Below, piece after piece: positions 54,180 through 63,400 of a DNA stretch of 64,000 nt (position 1 is its first letter; every line of letters begins with the position of its first letter). The notes under the pieces were generated by a model. The model did no database searches, was not told where the DNA came from, and was given only the letters and a program-made list of their open reading frames with translations. Location: the NCBI GenBank assembly GCA_017857245.1, contig JAFMDO010000003.1, positions 1 to 64,000 of the forward strand, given 5' to 3'. The position numbers and the translations under genes are program-made. Source of the stretch: Pontimonas sp. GTDB taxonomy: Bacteria; Actinomycetota; Actinomycetes; Actinomycetales; Microbacteriaceae.

Positions 54180-54405
54180 AGCCATCGATAGCGCCTGGAC
54201 CGCAGAACACTTTCAAGTCCATGGCGCGTTCGGGCAAACTGCTCTTGCCCCAGGCCTTGCGCTGGAGGTGTTGGCAACGGGTGTGTGGTCTGGTTCGGGG
54301 GTTTTAGGCCCCGGGTCCTTTGCCGCGAAAACCTTTTTGGACCTGATGTCCCAACCAGAAGCCGAGGGCGGGTACGGCCAAGACTGGGGCTTAGAAGAGC
54401 GCTAG
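54180..54405 (+). pseudogene. C-terminal remnant of saccharopine dehydrogenase-family gene
   Basis: In-frame AFGQTALAPGLALEVLATGVWSGSGVLGPGSFAAKTFLDLMSQ..GYGQDWGLEER resembles C-terminus of saccharopine dehydrogenase-like proteins; no N-terminal domain or start. Confidence 0.65.
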
Positions 54406-55190
54406 GAGGGGCTAAAGCGCAGACTCAGGCAGGAGAGGCCGCCATCAATCTTCTGACATTCGGAATTATTTAGCTCGACAACCTCAAACCCACCATCCCG
54501 AACCGCCTGGGAAGTGTGAGGGAAGCCTTCGGGCATGAACACGACGTCGTTGACGCGAATACTGTTTGCCGCCGGTTCTTCCCCTTCTGCCACATCAATC
54601 ACGGTGTAGCCGTCAAAGCAGCCACTGGCTGAAAGGCGTCTGGTCGAAAGAACAGTGGTTTCATCGAGCAAAGAGCAATCGGACTTGAAGTGCAAGACAC
54701 CAGCAGGTGTGGTGACCTCCCGCACCTGATACCCCCAGGGCGACACAACCCCGGCAAGTGCAGCGATCCCTTCAGAGGTGCTCCGGTCCGAGACGCCGAT
54801 AAGGATTTCGTTCTCCATCGCGAGAATGTCTCCCCCCTCCAGTGTTCCCTCACCGGGAAGCTCAACGGCAGTGGGGTAAAACTGTTTCACCGCCTCAGCC
54901 ATCGCCATCGCTTCGCCACGGCGTGTGGGTGCACCCGGACGCAGGATCACTGCTCCCAGCGGCAAACACAGGGCAGTGTCCTCGACAAAGAGCGAATCAG
55001 GGAACTCTTCTAGACCCGGTAACACGGTGATCTGCACTCCCGCAGCTTCCAGAGCAGAGACATACGCAGTGTGGTGCTGCTTCAAGCCCACAACATCGGG
55101 ATTACCGACGTCGTTGGCCCTCAAGCCCGACACCGCGCTCGAGGGCGGTGTGCGCACAATGGCATGGGTAAAGCGATACGAAGAACCCAC
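54402..55190 (-). CDS. Dimethylarginine dimethylaminohydrolase-like (arginine deiminase superfamily)
   Basis: FPDSLFVEDTALCL; LEGGDILAMEN; C-terminal N-x-SECQKIDGGLSCLSLRF. Confidence 0.88.
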   Translation of the reverse strand: MGSSYRFTHAIVRTPPSSAVSGLRANDVGNPDVVGLKQHHTAYVSALEAAGVQITVLPGLEEFPDSLFVEDTALCLPLGAVILRPGAPTRRGEAMAMAEAVKQFYPTAVELPGEGTLEGGDILAMENEILIGVSDRSTSEGIAALAGVVSPWGYQVREVTTPAGVLHFKSDCSLLDETTVLSTRRLSASGCFDGYTVIDVAEGEEPAANSIRVNDVVFMPEGFPHTSQAVRDGGFEVVELNNSECQKIDGGLSCLSLRFSPS

Positions 55191-55192
55191 GA

Positions 55193-57316
55193 TTATCCGA
55201 ACTTGCTGGCTGTCATCTGTTTCCTAGGCCACCAGAACTTATCCCCAGCGATGAAGGCGGTAGCGGGAACAACGACGGTTCTCACCAACAGGGTGTCAAT
55301 CAAGACCCCAATACCCACGATGATCCCCACCTGGAAGAGCGCGATCAAAGGCAAGACGCCAAGCACGGCAAAGACCGCTGCCAGCAGGACGCCGGCGCTG
55401 GTGATGACCCCTCCGGTGGCGCCCAATGCCTTCACCATGGCTTGCCTGGTGGGCTGTCCCACTGTGCCCGCCAGGTTGGCGGCTTCTTCCCGCGCCCTGG
55501 ACACCAGGAAGATGTTGTAATCCACACCCAACGCCACGAGGAAGAGGAAGGAATAGAGGAAGACGCTGAAGTCCAGGCCCGACATGCCGAACACGTTTTC
55601 AAACAGTAGCCAAGCAGCCCCGATTGCGGAGAAGAAGGACAGCACCACACTCGAAAGCAGGAGAATCGGTGCGAGCAAAGCACGCAACAGAATCACCAAC
55701 ACAAGAAAGACCAAAATGAGAATCAGCGGAATAACCAGCAATTGGTCCCGCTCATAGGTTTCTTTGACCGCCAAACGGGTGGCGTCATCGCCTCCCACCA
55801 ACGCCCCAGCACCCGCGACACTTTGGACGGCCTCTCTCAAATCGACAATCGCAACATAGGCCTCGTCGCTTCCGCCTTCCGCGTCAAGGACGACATCAAT
55901 ACGCGAGACGGTGTCGTTGAAGTTGACCACCTCGGCAGAAGCCACAACGTCGAGAGTGAGGGCGGCTTCGACGACATCGTCAGCAAAATCGTTGTTTGCG
56001 ACAACCTGAGTAGGCGAGCTTTCTCCGGCGGGGAATGCTTTACCCAACACTTCAATCCCCAAAACGGCCTCAGGCTTGACCCGAAACTGCTCGGTCTCGG
56101 GAATGCCGATAGTTACTCCTGCAGAACCAAAGGAGAGACCGCCCAAAATGGCGACGCCAACAATGGCCACGGTGACGGGCCGCTTGCTAACACCCGTGCC
56201 CAGTTTCGCCCACCAGCCAGTCTCAGACTTGTTGACCCCACCAAAGCGAGGAACGAAAGGCCAGAAGAGTCCGCGCCCAAAGACAACGATTGCGGCGGGC
56301 AACACACCCAGGGCAGAAATCATGGCAACAACAATTCCCGTGGCACACACCACGCCCAGCGCTCGTGTGACACCCAGCTCAGCAAACGCCAGGGTCAGTA
56401 GCGCCAACACGACGGTTCCGCCCGAGGCCAAAATTGCTGGCGCCACGCCCTTCAGGGCTTTTGCCATCGCTTCGTGCCGGTCTTCAAATTTCAAAAGCTC
56501 TTCCCGGTACCGGGCAATTAACAGCAGGGCATAGTTGGTCCCCGCACCAAACACCAAGACCGACAAAATGCCGGTCACCGAACCATCTGCCGCAAGACCA
56601 AAGAAGTCCGCAACATTCCGACCAATTTGACCAGCCATAAGGTCTGCGGTTCCCACTACCAGCAGCGGAACAATCCACAAGGTGGGGCTGCGGTAGGTGA
56701 TGAGCAAGAGCAAGATAACGATGATGACGGTGGATCCCAGCAGAACGAAGTCAGCACCTTCAAAAACCCCAGCTAGGTCAACCTGAAATCCCTCTGGTCC
56801 TGTGACGTAGGTGGTAATTCCCGAAGGGGCCGAGTCAGCGGAGAGAGCGCGAATTTCTGCAATGCGCTCGCCACGAGGTTCGACATCGTCAATCTCATCC
56901 AAGGGCACCGTAATCACCGCGGTGGTGTTGTCCTTGGAAACAGTCGCCGGGGGAACAAACGCTTCTCCCATGATTTCGACGTTGGTGAAGTCCAGAAAGA
57001 GCTCGTTGGCGCCTCCTGAGGGCATTTGGATCATTGGGTCAAATTCACCCTGCAACCATGCGAGGTCTTCCTCCGTGAACTCACCGGAATCCTTTGCGAA
57101 CACGATCACCGCGGCGGTCCCCTCAGAATTCGGCATCGCCGCTAAAGCGTTATCAACCAAGACAACTTCCGAGTCATCGGGCAGGCCGTTTGTGGGGGCA
57201 ACGTCGCTTTCGTCAGCGGCGAAGGCTGTAAAGGATAAAACTGCGAAAACCAGCCCGATAAGCAGGGTGACCCAGGAGGTTTTCGGACCGGTAATAAAGC
57301 GCAAGATGGCATTCAC
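55193..57316 (-). CDS. MMPL/RND-family transporter
   Basis: 707 aa, two TM clusters, GVDYNIFLVSRAREE; GAGTNYALLLIARYREEL. Confidence 0.92.
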   Translation of the reverse strand: MNAILRFITGPKTSWVTLLIGLVFAVLSFTAFAADESDVAPTNGLPDDSEVVLVDNALAAMPNSEGTAAVIVFAKDSGEFTEEDLAWLQGEFDPMIQMPSGGANELFLDFTNVEIMGEAFVPPATVSKDNTTAVITVPLDEIDDVEPRGERIAEIRALSADSAPSGITTYVTGPEGFQVDLAGVFEGADFVLLGSTVIIVILLLLITYRSPTLWIVPLLVVGTADLMAGQIGRNVADFFGLAADGSVTGILSVLVFGAGTNYALLLIARYREELLKFEDRHEAMAKALKGVAPAILASGGTVVLALLTLAFAELGVTRALGVVCATGIVVAMISALGVLPAAIVVFGRGLFWPFVPRFGGVNKSETGWWAKLGTGVSKRPVTVAIVGVAILGGLSFGSAGVTIGIPETEQFRVKPEAVLGIEVLGKAFPAGESSPTQVVANNDFADDVVEAALTLDVVASAEVVNFNDTVSRIDVVLDAEGGSDEAYVAIVDLREAVQSVAGAGALVGGDDATRLAVKETYERDQLLVIPLILILVFLVLVILLRALLAPILLLSSVVLSFFSAIGAAWLLFENVFGMSGLDFSVFLYSFLFLVALGVDYNIFLVSRAREEAANLAGTVGQPTRQAMVKALGATGGVITSAGVLLAAVFAVLGVLPLIALFQVGIIVGIGVLIDTLLVRTVVVPATAFIAGDKFWWPRKQMTASKFG

Positions 57317-57398
57317 CCCCCCAGGTTAGCCCGTTGCTCCCTGATTCACGAACGACGCTCAGGTTAGGAAGGCAAGCTAACTAAAAGGAGGAAAGTCC

Positions 57399-57854
57399 GT
57401 GGAAACGATGCGCAGGCTAGCCTGGATTGCTGCGATCTCTGCTGTGCTCTCCGGCTGCGCACTCCCTGCCCCCCGCCTTTCCGAACCAGATAACTCCTGT
57501 GGCGCTGTGGTCGAAGAGGGTATTGCTCAGACGATTACGGCCCAAATCGACGCCCTCGAAAAGGGCGACTTTGACGCCGCCTACGCCATGGCTTCCCAGC
57601 AATTCCAGAGCCAATTTAGTGAAGAGGCTTTTCAAGGCGTTATTTCTGGTGGTTTTGCCTTCTTGATGGAGCCCGTCAGCGTTGTGTTCTCGGACTGCAT
57701 CTTCGACTCCGAAACAACGAGTGCGCAAACACGGGTTACGGTGACCACCGTTTCTGGTGAAGGATGGACGCTCATGTACCAACTTGCCAAGAGCGAAGAA
57801 GGGTGGCGCATTGAAGGCGCGGCCCTCACAGGTTCGGCTGCGGCCAACACCTAG
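57399..57854 (+). CDS. Small secreted lipoprotein, hypothetical
   Basis: Signal peptide with lipobox LSGCAL; SD aaaggagg upstream; GTG start. Confidence 0.7.
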   Translation: METMRRLAWIAAISAVLSGCALPAPRLSEPDNSCGAVVEEGIAQTITAQIDALEKGDFDAAYAMASQQFQSQFSEEAFQGVISGGFAFLMEPVSVVFSDCIFDSETTSAQTRVTVTTVSGEGWTLMYQLAKSEEGWRIEGAALTGSAAANT

Positions 57855-57870
57855 TCGTTAGCCTGGGCTG

Positions 57871-58938
57871 ATGGACTTCTCAGAAATCGACACTCCCTTC
57901 ACCGTTATCGACTACGAGCGCCTGGTGAGCAACCTGGAGCGCCACCTTCTCCGGACACAGCAGCAAGGCATTGCGTCGAGACCCCATGCTAAGACTCACA
58001 AAATTCCAGAGATGGCAAAGCTACAGCTGGAGTATGGCGCCCGTGGGATAACGCTCGCCACGATCGGTGAAGCAGAAGTATTCGTCGAGGCGGGAATCGA
58101 CGATATTTTTCTCGCCTACCCTCTCTGGCTGACGCCGCGCAAGGCTGCCCGCCTCCAAGCGCTCGCTCCTCGGGCAAGGGTGGGCATGGGGGTTGATTCT
58201 GTTGCTGGAATACAACAAGCTGCTAAAACACTCGGAACCACCACGATCGAGTTCATGATCGAAGTCGATAGCGGACACCACAGAAGTGGAATCGACCCGC
58301 ATCAGGTCGTCCCCCTAGCGCAGGCGCTCGCCGATCACGATCTGGCGCTTCGCGGTGTATTCACCTATCCCGGACACAGCTACCAACCCGATACCAAAGA
58401 CGATGCCTCCCAAGACGAAGTGACTGCTCTCACCATTGCGACCAGCGCGTTGGAATCTGCTGGATTCGAGGTGTTGGAGCGAAGCGGTGGCTCGACCCCC
58501 TCACTTCACAGCACTCAGAGTTTCCTGACGGAGACTCGCGCAGGAGTGTATGCCTTAGGAGACGCCCAACAACTTGAGCTCGGGGGCATGGACATGGATG
58601 ATGTCGCTCTCTCGGTGGTGACCACGGTCGTCAGCGCCCGAGGCCAAACCGTAGTGGTCGATGCGGGCAGCAAAATTATGGGAGCGGACAAAGCGTCCTG
58701 GGCCAGCGGCCATGGTCGGGTACTGGGTCATTCGGATGCCCGGATTGTGGCAATGTCGGAACACCACGCGACCGTGGTTTTTTCTGATTCAGAACCAGCG
58801 CCACGCTGTGGGGACATCATCCAGGTCATCCCCAACCATGTCTGTAACGCCGTGAACCTGGTTGACTCGGTGCTTGTGAAGAGAGCAAGAAAACCCGCAC
58901 AAGTCTGGCCCGTGGCCGCACGAGGAAAAAACTCCTAA
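57871..58938 (+). CDS. D-threonine aldolase / D-serine dehydratase-like fold III PLP enzyme
   Basis: RPHAKTHKIPEMAKLQLEYGARGITLATIGEAEVF; C-terminal H..C..CNAVNL-type metal-site region. Confidence 0.8.
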   Translation: MDFSEIDTPFTVIDYERLVSNLERHLLRTQQQGIASRPHAKTHKIPEMAKLQLEYGARGITLATIGEAEVFVEAGIDDIFLAYPLWLTPRKAARLQALAPRARVGMGVDSVAGIQQAAKTLGTTTIEFMIEVDSGHHRSGIDPHQVVPLAQALADHDLALRGVFTYPGHSYQPDTKDDASQDEVTALTIATSALESAGFEVLERSGGSTPSLHSTQSFLTETRAGVYALGDAQQLELGGMDMDDVALSVVTTVVSARGQTVVVDAGSKIMGADKASWASGHGRVLGHSDARIVAMSEHHATVVFSDSEPAPRCGDIIQVIPNHVCNAVNLVDSVLVKRARKPAQVWPVAARGKNS

Positions 58939-59064
58939 CTCCCGCATTCTGATTCCAGATACCGCTCGCGGGGGTTGGCTAGCCCCTTGCGTCTTTGCCA
59001 TTAAAGCAATTTTTGCCACGCTGAGGGTCGGCACATACTGGCTCAGCCTGGCTAGGGTTGGTGC

Positions 59065-59778
59065 ATGAGCGTCCCCCACGGTGTTGAACCGCACTCACTC
59101 ACTTTGGCTCCCCGCCTCAATTGGCTTCGCGCAGGCGTTTTAGGAGCAAACGACGGAATTGTTTCCATTGCCGCCTTGGTGGTGGGTGTTGCCGCAGCAA
59201 CTAACGAGACCCTCCCTGTGGTTATTGCAGGAACAGCGGGAATCATCGCCGGCTCCCTTTCCATGGCGCTGGGAGAGTACGTTTCCGTGTCTTCCCAGCG
59301 CGATAGCGAGGCCGCTCTGATTGAGCGTGAGCGACAAGAATTGAAAGATTTTCCTGAAGCCGAACTCCAAGAACTTGCCGAACTGTATGAAGCAAAAGGG
59401 TTAAGTCCTGCAACGGCAATGACGGTTGCCACAGAGCTCACCAGCAACGATGCCCTCGCCGCCCATCTCGAGGCAGAACTGGGAATCGATGAGCTCCAGC
59501 TCACCAACCCCTGGCATGCAGCAGTGTCTTCAGCCCTCTCTTTTCTTGCCGGTGCAGCGCTTCCCATGCTGGCGATCACCCTTGCCGAGGAATCCATCAG
59601 AATCCCCCTCACCTTCGCTGCATCCCTCGTTGCGCTGGGACTCACCGGTGGAATAGGGGCCTATTTGGGCCACAGCCCCCTGCTTCGCCCCGTCATCCGG
59701 GTGATGACTGGAGGGGCGCTCGCCCTGGCTGTGACGTGGGGAATTGGTCTACTCCTGGGTGGAGAGGTAGCGCTGTAG
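59065..59778 (+). CDS. VIT1/CCC1-family transporter
   Basis: RAGVLGANDGIVSIAALVVGVAAA; GSLSMALGEYVSVSSQRDSE. Confidence 0.93.
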   Translation: MSVPHGVEPHSLTLAPRLNWLRAGVLGANDGIVSIAALVVGVAAATNETLPVVIAGTAGIIAGSLSMALGEYVSVSSQRDSEAALIERERQELKDFPEAELQELAELYEAKGLSPATAMTVATELTSNDALAAHLEAELGIDELQLTNPWHAAVSSALSFLAGAALPMLAITLAEESIRIPLTFAASLVALGLTGGIGAYLGHSPLLRPVIRVMTGGALALAVTWGIGLLLGGEVAL

Positions 59779-59845
59779 GGAAAGTCTCAGGTGTGTTGAA
59801 TGAGTTATACCCTTGTCCCACTCCACAAAGAGAGATCCCATCACC

Positions 59846-60271
59846 ATGGCTGATAAAGAAAAGTCCAGTTCTGTCTTTTCCGATCAGGAACGCGAGGCAA
59901 TGCGGGAGCGTGCACGGGAACAACGTGAGTTCAAGAAGCTCCCCGGCGAAGAACAGGTGCAACGCAAAATTGCCGAGATGGCGGGCAACGACAAAAAACT
60001 CGCCCTCGGTATTCATGCCTTGGTGATGGGGATCTCACCGGAGATTACGACCAAGACCTGGTACGGAATGCCGGCCTACTACCTGGGTGACACAGTGATC
60101 TGCTTTTACCAAGCCGGCAGTAAATTTGACTCTCGCTATTCAACGTTCGGCTTCCAAGAAGCGGCCCGGCTTGACGATGGGTCCTTCTGGCCCACGTCCT
60201 ACGCCATTACTGAGCTCACCAACGAAGTGGCGAAGAAAATCACTGGGCTGGTGAAGAAGGCCATCGCGTAG
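59846..60271 (+). CDS. DUF1801-like protein
   Basis: TKTWYGMPAYYLGDTVICFYQAGSKFDSRYSTFGFQEAA. Confidence 0.65.
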   Translation: MADKEKSSSVFSDQEREAMRERAREQREFKKLPGEEQVQRKIAEMAGNDKKLALGIHALVMGISPEITTKTWYGMPAYYLGDTVICFYQAGSKFDSRYSTFGFQEAARLDDGSFWPTSYAITELTNEVAKKITGLVKKAIA

Positions 60272-60414
60272 CTGCAAAAGTTGGCTGTACCGGTGGGAGG
60301 AGAGCCCGCCGGTGACCCCCCAACCGCTGGCCTGTTGACGAACAAGCCCTGTTTTTCGCTGCCTACCTCACCCGATAGCGGTGAAGGCGCCAACCTCACG
60401 AACGGTGGCTTGGA

Positions 60415-61188
60415 CTAAACGCCTTCCATTGTGCCGAGCACAATGACCCATCCAAGGATCGACTTTGATATGAGGCTCAACACAATGTAGGCCCTCTCGC
60501 CGAAGGCGTACACCTTCCATTTTCCGATTTTTTTGTACTGCAAGAACATGTTGAGGGCGAAAGTGTTGAAGAAAATAAAGGTAAGGAGGAATCCGAACTG
60601 GGCATATACCGGGATGGCATCGGCAATGTTGTTCGTGGACACCACGAAGTAAATCCCTCCCATAATCCATGGAACGATTCCCGCCAGCACACCAACGTTG
60701 AAAGAGAACCAGCTGGTTTTCTGGGTGAGCTGATTGTGCATCTCCATCATCAGACCCATCATGTTCATGATGAAATTCAGGGTGAAAATAAACACGATCG
60801 CGGAAATCTCGATGAGTCCACCAAGCATGAGCAGGACAACCAGCATCAGGGAGGAGCTGATGGCATATTCCCACCAGCGGGCACGGTTGATGCCCTTTTC
60901 GATGTCGGTCTCATAGCGACGGACATACCAAGGGGAGGAGATGAAGAGGTGTGCAGCAGCAGAGAGCAATAAGAATATGGGGGCGATGAGGGCTACCGGA
61001 AACTCGAAAAGGATGTCGCTTTCTGGTCGAATACCCTCCGGGGTGTCCGTAAAGAAGCGGGTGATTACGGGTATTCTCGTTTCATTATTAAGAATAAAAA
61101 ATAGCGCGGCCCCTTGGACCAAATGGAAAACTCCTGCAATCCTGTTGAATTTCTGCAGTTGCTTTCCCAATGCCTTTTCTGGTTTCAT
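60415..61188 (-). CDS. Heliorhodopsin
   Basis: 7-TM protein with RARWWEYAISSSLMLVVLL, MHNQLTQ, FGERAYIVLSLISKSILGWVIVLGT (retinal Lys in SKS); start trimmed to MKPEKALG. Confidence 0.9.
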   Translation of the reverse strand: MKPEKALGKQLQKFNRIAGVFHLVQGAALFFILNNETRIPVITRFFTDTPEGIRPESDILFEFPVALIAPIFLLLSAAAHLFISSPWYVRRYETDIEKGINRARWWEYAISSSLMLVVLLMLGGLIEISAIVFIFTLNFIMNMMGLMMEMHNQLTQKTSWFSFNVGVLAGIVPWIMGGIYFVVSTNNIADAIPVYAQFGFLLTFIFFNTFALNMFLQYKKIGKWKVYAFGERAYIVLSLISKSILGWVIVLGTMEGV

Positions 61189-61299
61189 GACGGGTCCTCT
61201 CGATAGCCCAAAGCACAAACCTATCGGAGGAGCCCCTGCGGATTGGCTGAGTGAATGCCTGGCGCAAATCCCTCCGGAGGCTCAAAGTAAGCTAGTGGC

Positions 61300-62202
61300 G
61301 TGACCGACGCCGTCTACCAGGACGCTTCCTGGCCCAGGGCCGGAGATTACCCTGCTCACCAGGATCATGCGGATGTTGTTCTCATCGGTGTTCCCACGCA
61401 TGAGACCTCACTCTCCCCCACGCGCGCAGACACTACGCCGCGAGCAATTCGAGAGTCGCTCAGGCGCTACTCACACACGTTTTACCACGGAGATGGTGGC
61501 ACCCGCAGCCTGGAAGGTCTCACCATCACCGATGCAGGCGATATCGAGAATCCCGATGGTGACCGCGCGGGCGCCATAGAGCACCTGCGAAAGGTAGCCT
61601 CCCAGAGCTCACTGGTCATCGCCCTGGGAGGCGACAACTCTGCGACAGTTCCCGTGGCCACCGCGAGTCTCGATAGTGATTGGGACAGTGCCGGGCTCAT
61701 CACGCTCGATGCCCACTTCGACGTGCGAGCGGGCAAGAGCAATGGGTCCCCAGTGCGGGAGCTGCTCGAACTTGGGCTTCCGGGCCCCCACGTAGCACAG
61801 GTAGGGATCGCGGACTTTGCGAACTCAAAAGCATATTCAGAATTTGTCGCTCACCAAGGAATCACTGTTATTCCCCGCAGAGACATCACCGCCTCGAATG
61901 TGGAAAAAATCGCCGAGCAGGCCTGCAGAACTGCGGGAAGCGGGGGAGGAAATATCCACGTTGACATCGATGTCGACGTGTGCGATCGGGCAGTCGTTCC
62001 CGCCTGCCCCGCGTCTGCCCCCGGGGGAATTAGTGCATATGAATTAAGGGCACTGGTGCGCCGACTGGCCGCACACCCCCAAGTTGTGTCTTTTGACATC
62101 ACAGAAATTGACGCGACACAGGACTCTGCTGATGGGCGCACCATCCGACTGGCCGCCCTTTTAGTATTGGAAATTCTGGCAGGCTTTAACGAACGTCCCT
62201 AG
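61300..62202 (+). CDS. hutG: Agmatinase/formimidoglutamase-family ureohydrolase, probable HutG
   Basis: GGDNSATVPVA; LDAHFDVR; HVDIDVDVCDRAVVPACPASAPGG; next to hutI/hutU. Confidence 0.8.
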   Translation: MTDAVYQDASWPRAGDYPAHQDHADVVLIGVPTHETSLSPTRADTTPRAIRESLRRYSHTFYHGDGGTRSLEGLTITDAGDIENPDGDRAGAIEHLRKVASQSSLVIALGGDNSATVPVATASLDSDWDSAGLITLDAHFDVRAGKSNGSPVRELLELGLPGPHVAQVGIADFANSKAYSEFVAHQGITVIPRRDITASNVEKIAEQACRTAGSGGGNIHVDIDVDVCDRAVVPACPASAPGGISAYELRALVRRLAAHPQVVSFDITEIDATQDSADGRTIRLAALLVLEILAGFNERP

Positions 62203-63400
62203 CTTTTTCTACAACCATGTCGCCGTTGAGAAATACCCGTCGCACCACATCTACGCCCGGGCGATAGGCCACATACGCGTAATCCGGTGCCTGGAGCTGA
62301 ATCAGGTCAGCTCGGGCGCCCACTCGAATCTGTCCCCTGTCAATCAGGCGCAACGCGGCCGCTCCACCGGCAGTCGCGGACCACACCGCATCCGCCGGGG
62401 ACATCTTCATCTCTCGCACAGCAAGAGCAATCATGAACGACAGGGAGGAGCTAAAGCTTGACCCCGGGTTGCAGTTGCTGGCCAGGGATACCGTAATGCC
62501 GGCATCATGCAAAGGTCGAACATCAAGGTACGCTCCTGCGGTGGAAAAATCGGTGCCAGGAAGTGCTGTCACGACAACCCCACTTCCCCGCAGTAGTTGG
62601 ATATCTGATGTGGTGAGGTGATTTCCGTGAGACAGTGAGGCGGCACCCACCTCGAGAGCGATTTTTGCGCCCTCTCCTGGTCCTAATTGGCTGGCGTGGA
62701 GAGTGGGGATTAACCCGTGAGCCAGGCCTGCCTGGAGTACCCGTCGTGCCTGGCGGGCATCAAACGCCCCGGCTTCAAGAAAGACATCGATAAAGCGCGC
62801 GTACGGGGCGCATGCCTCCAACATGGGGCCGCAGACCTCCTCGACATACCTCTCAGGGTCGTTCGCGTGCTCGCCCGGGACCAGGTGCGCCCCTAAAAAA
62901 GTTGTCTGGTCGGTAATGCCCTGGGCGACCTCAAGAATTCTCTTTTCATGCTCCACGGTGAGTCCGTAGCCAGACTTGATTTCCACGGTCGTTGAGCCAG
63001 ACGCGAGCATTTCTTCCCGAAGCGCTCCCGCATTAGTCGCTAGGGCTTGGGTGGTGGCTTCCCGGGTGGCAGAGACCGTGTTGCCGATTCCGCCTGCGAG
63101 GTAGGGCGCACCAGACATCCGCGCCTTAAACTCCGCGACTCGATCTCCGCCAAAAACGATATGGCTGTGGGAGTCAACAAAGCCGGGCATAAGCACCTGG
63201 TCGTCCATCGACAGCGTGTTGACTCCCGCTGCGAGAGCGGCCTTCACGGCACTATCGTCGTGGCCTATCCCCGCAATGAGTCCCTCCTGGATAAGCACGG
63301 ACGTAGCAACAGAAATCGCCAGGGAGGCCTCGCCGGCGCCTGGTGTTCCTGTGCAGGTCACTAACTGGCCTATGTCAGTGAGTAACAGTGGCTCACTCAC
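62186..63400 (-). CDS. hutI: Imidazolonepropionase
   Basis: [38 protein letters not shown]. Confidence 0.95.
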   Translation of the reverse strand: MSEPLLLTDIGQLVTCTGTPGAGEASLAISVATSVLIQEGLIAGIGHDDSAVKAALAAGVNTLSMDDQVLMPGFVDSHSHIVFGGDRVAEFKARMSGAPYLAGGIGNTVSATREATTQALATNAGALREEMLASGSTTVEIKSGYGLTVEHEKRILEVAQGITDQTTFLGAHLVPGEHANDPERYVEEVCGPMLEACAPYARFIDVFLEAGAFDARQARRVLQAGLAHGLIPTLHASQLGPGEGAKIALEVGAASLSHGNHLTTSDIQLLRGSGVVVTALPGTDFSTAGAYLDVRPLHDAGITVSLASNCNPGSSFSSSLSFMIALAVREMKMSPADAVWSATAGGAAALRLIDRGQIRVGARADLIQLQAPDYAYVAYRPGVDVVRRVFLNGDMVVEKARDVR

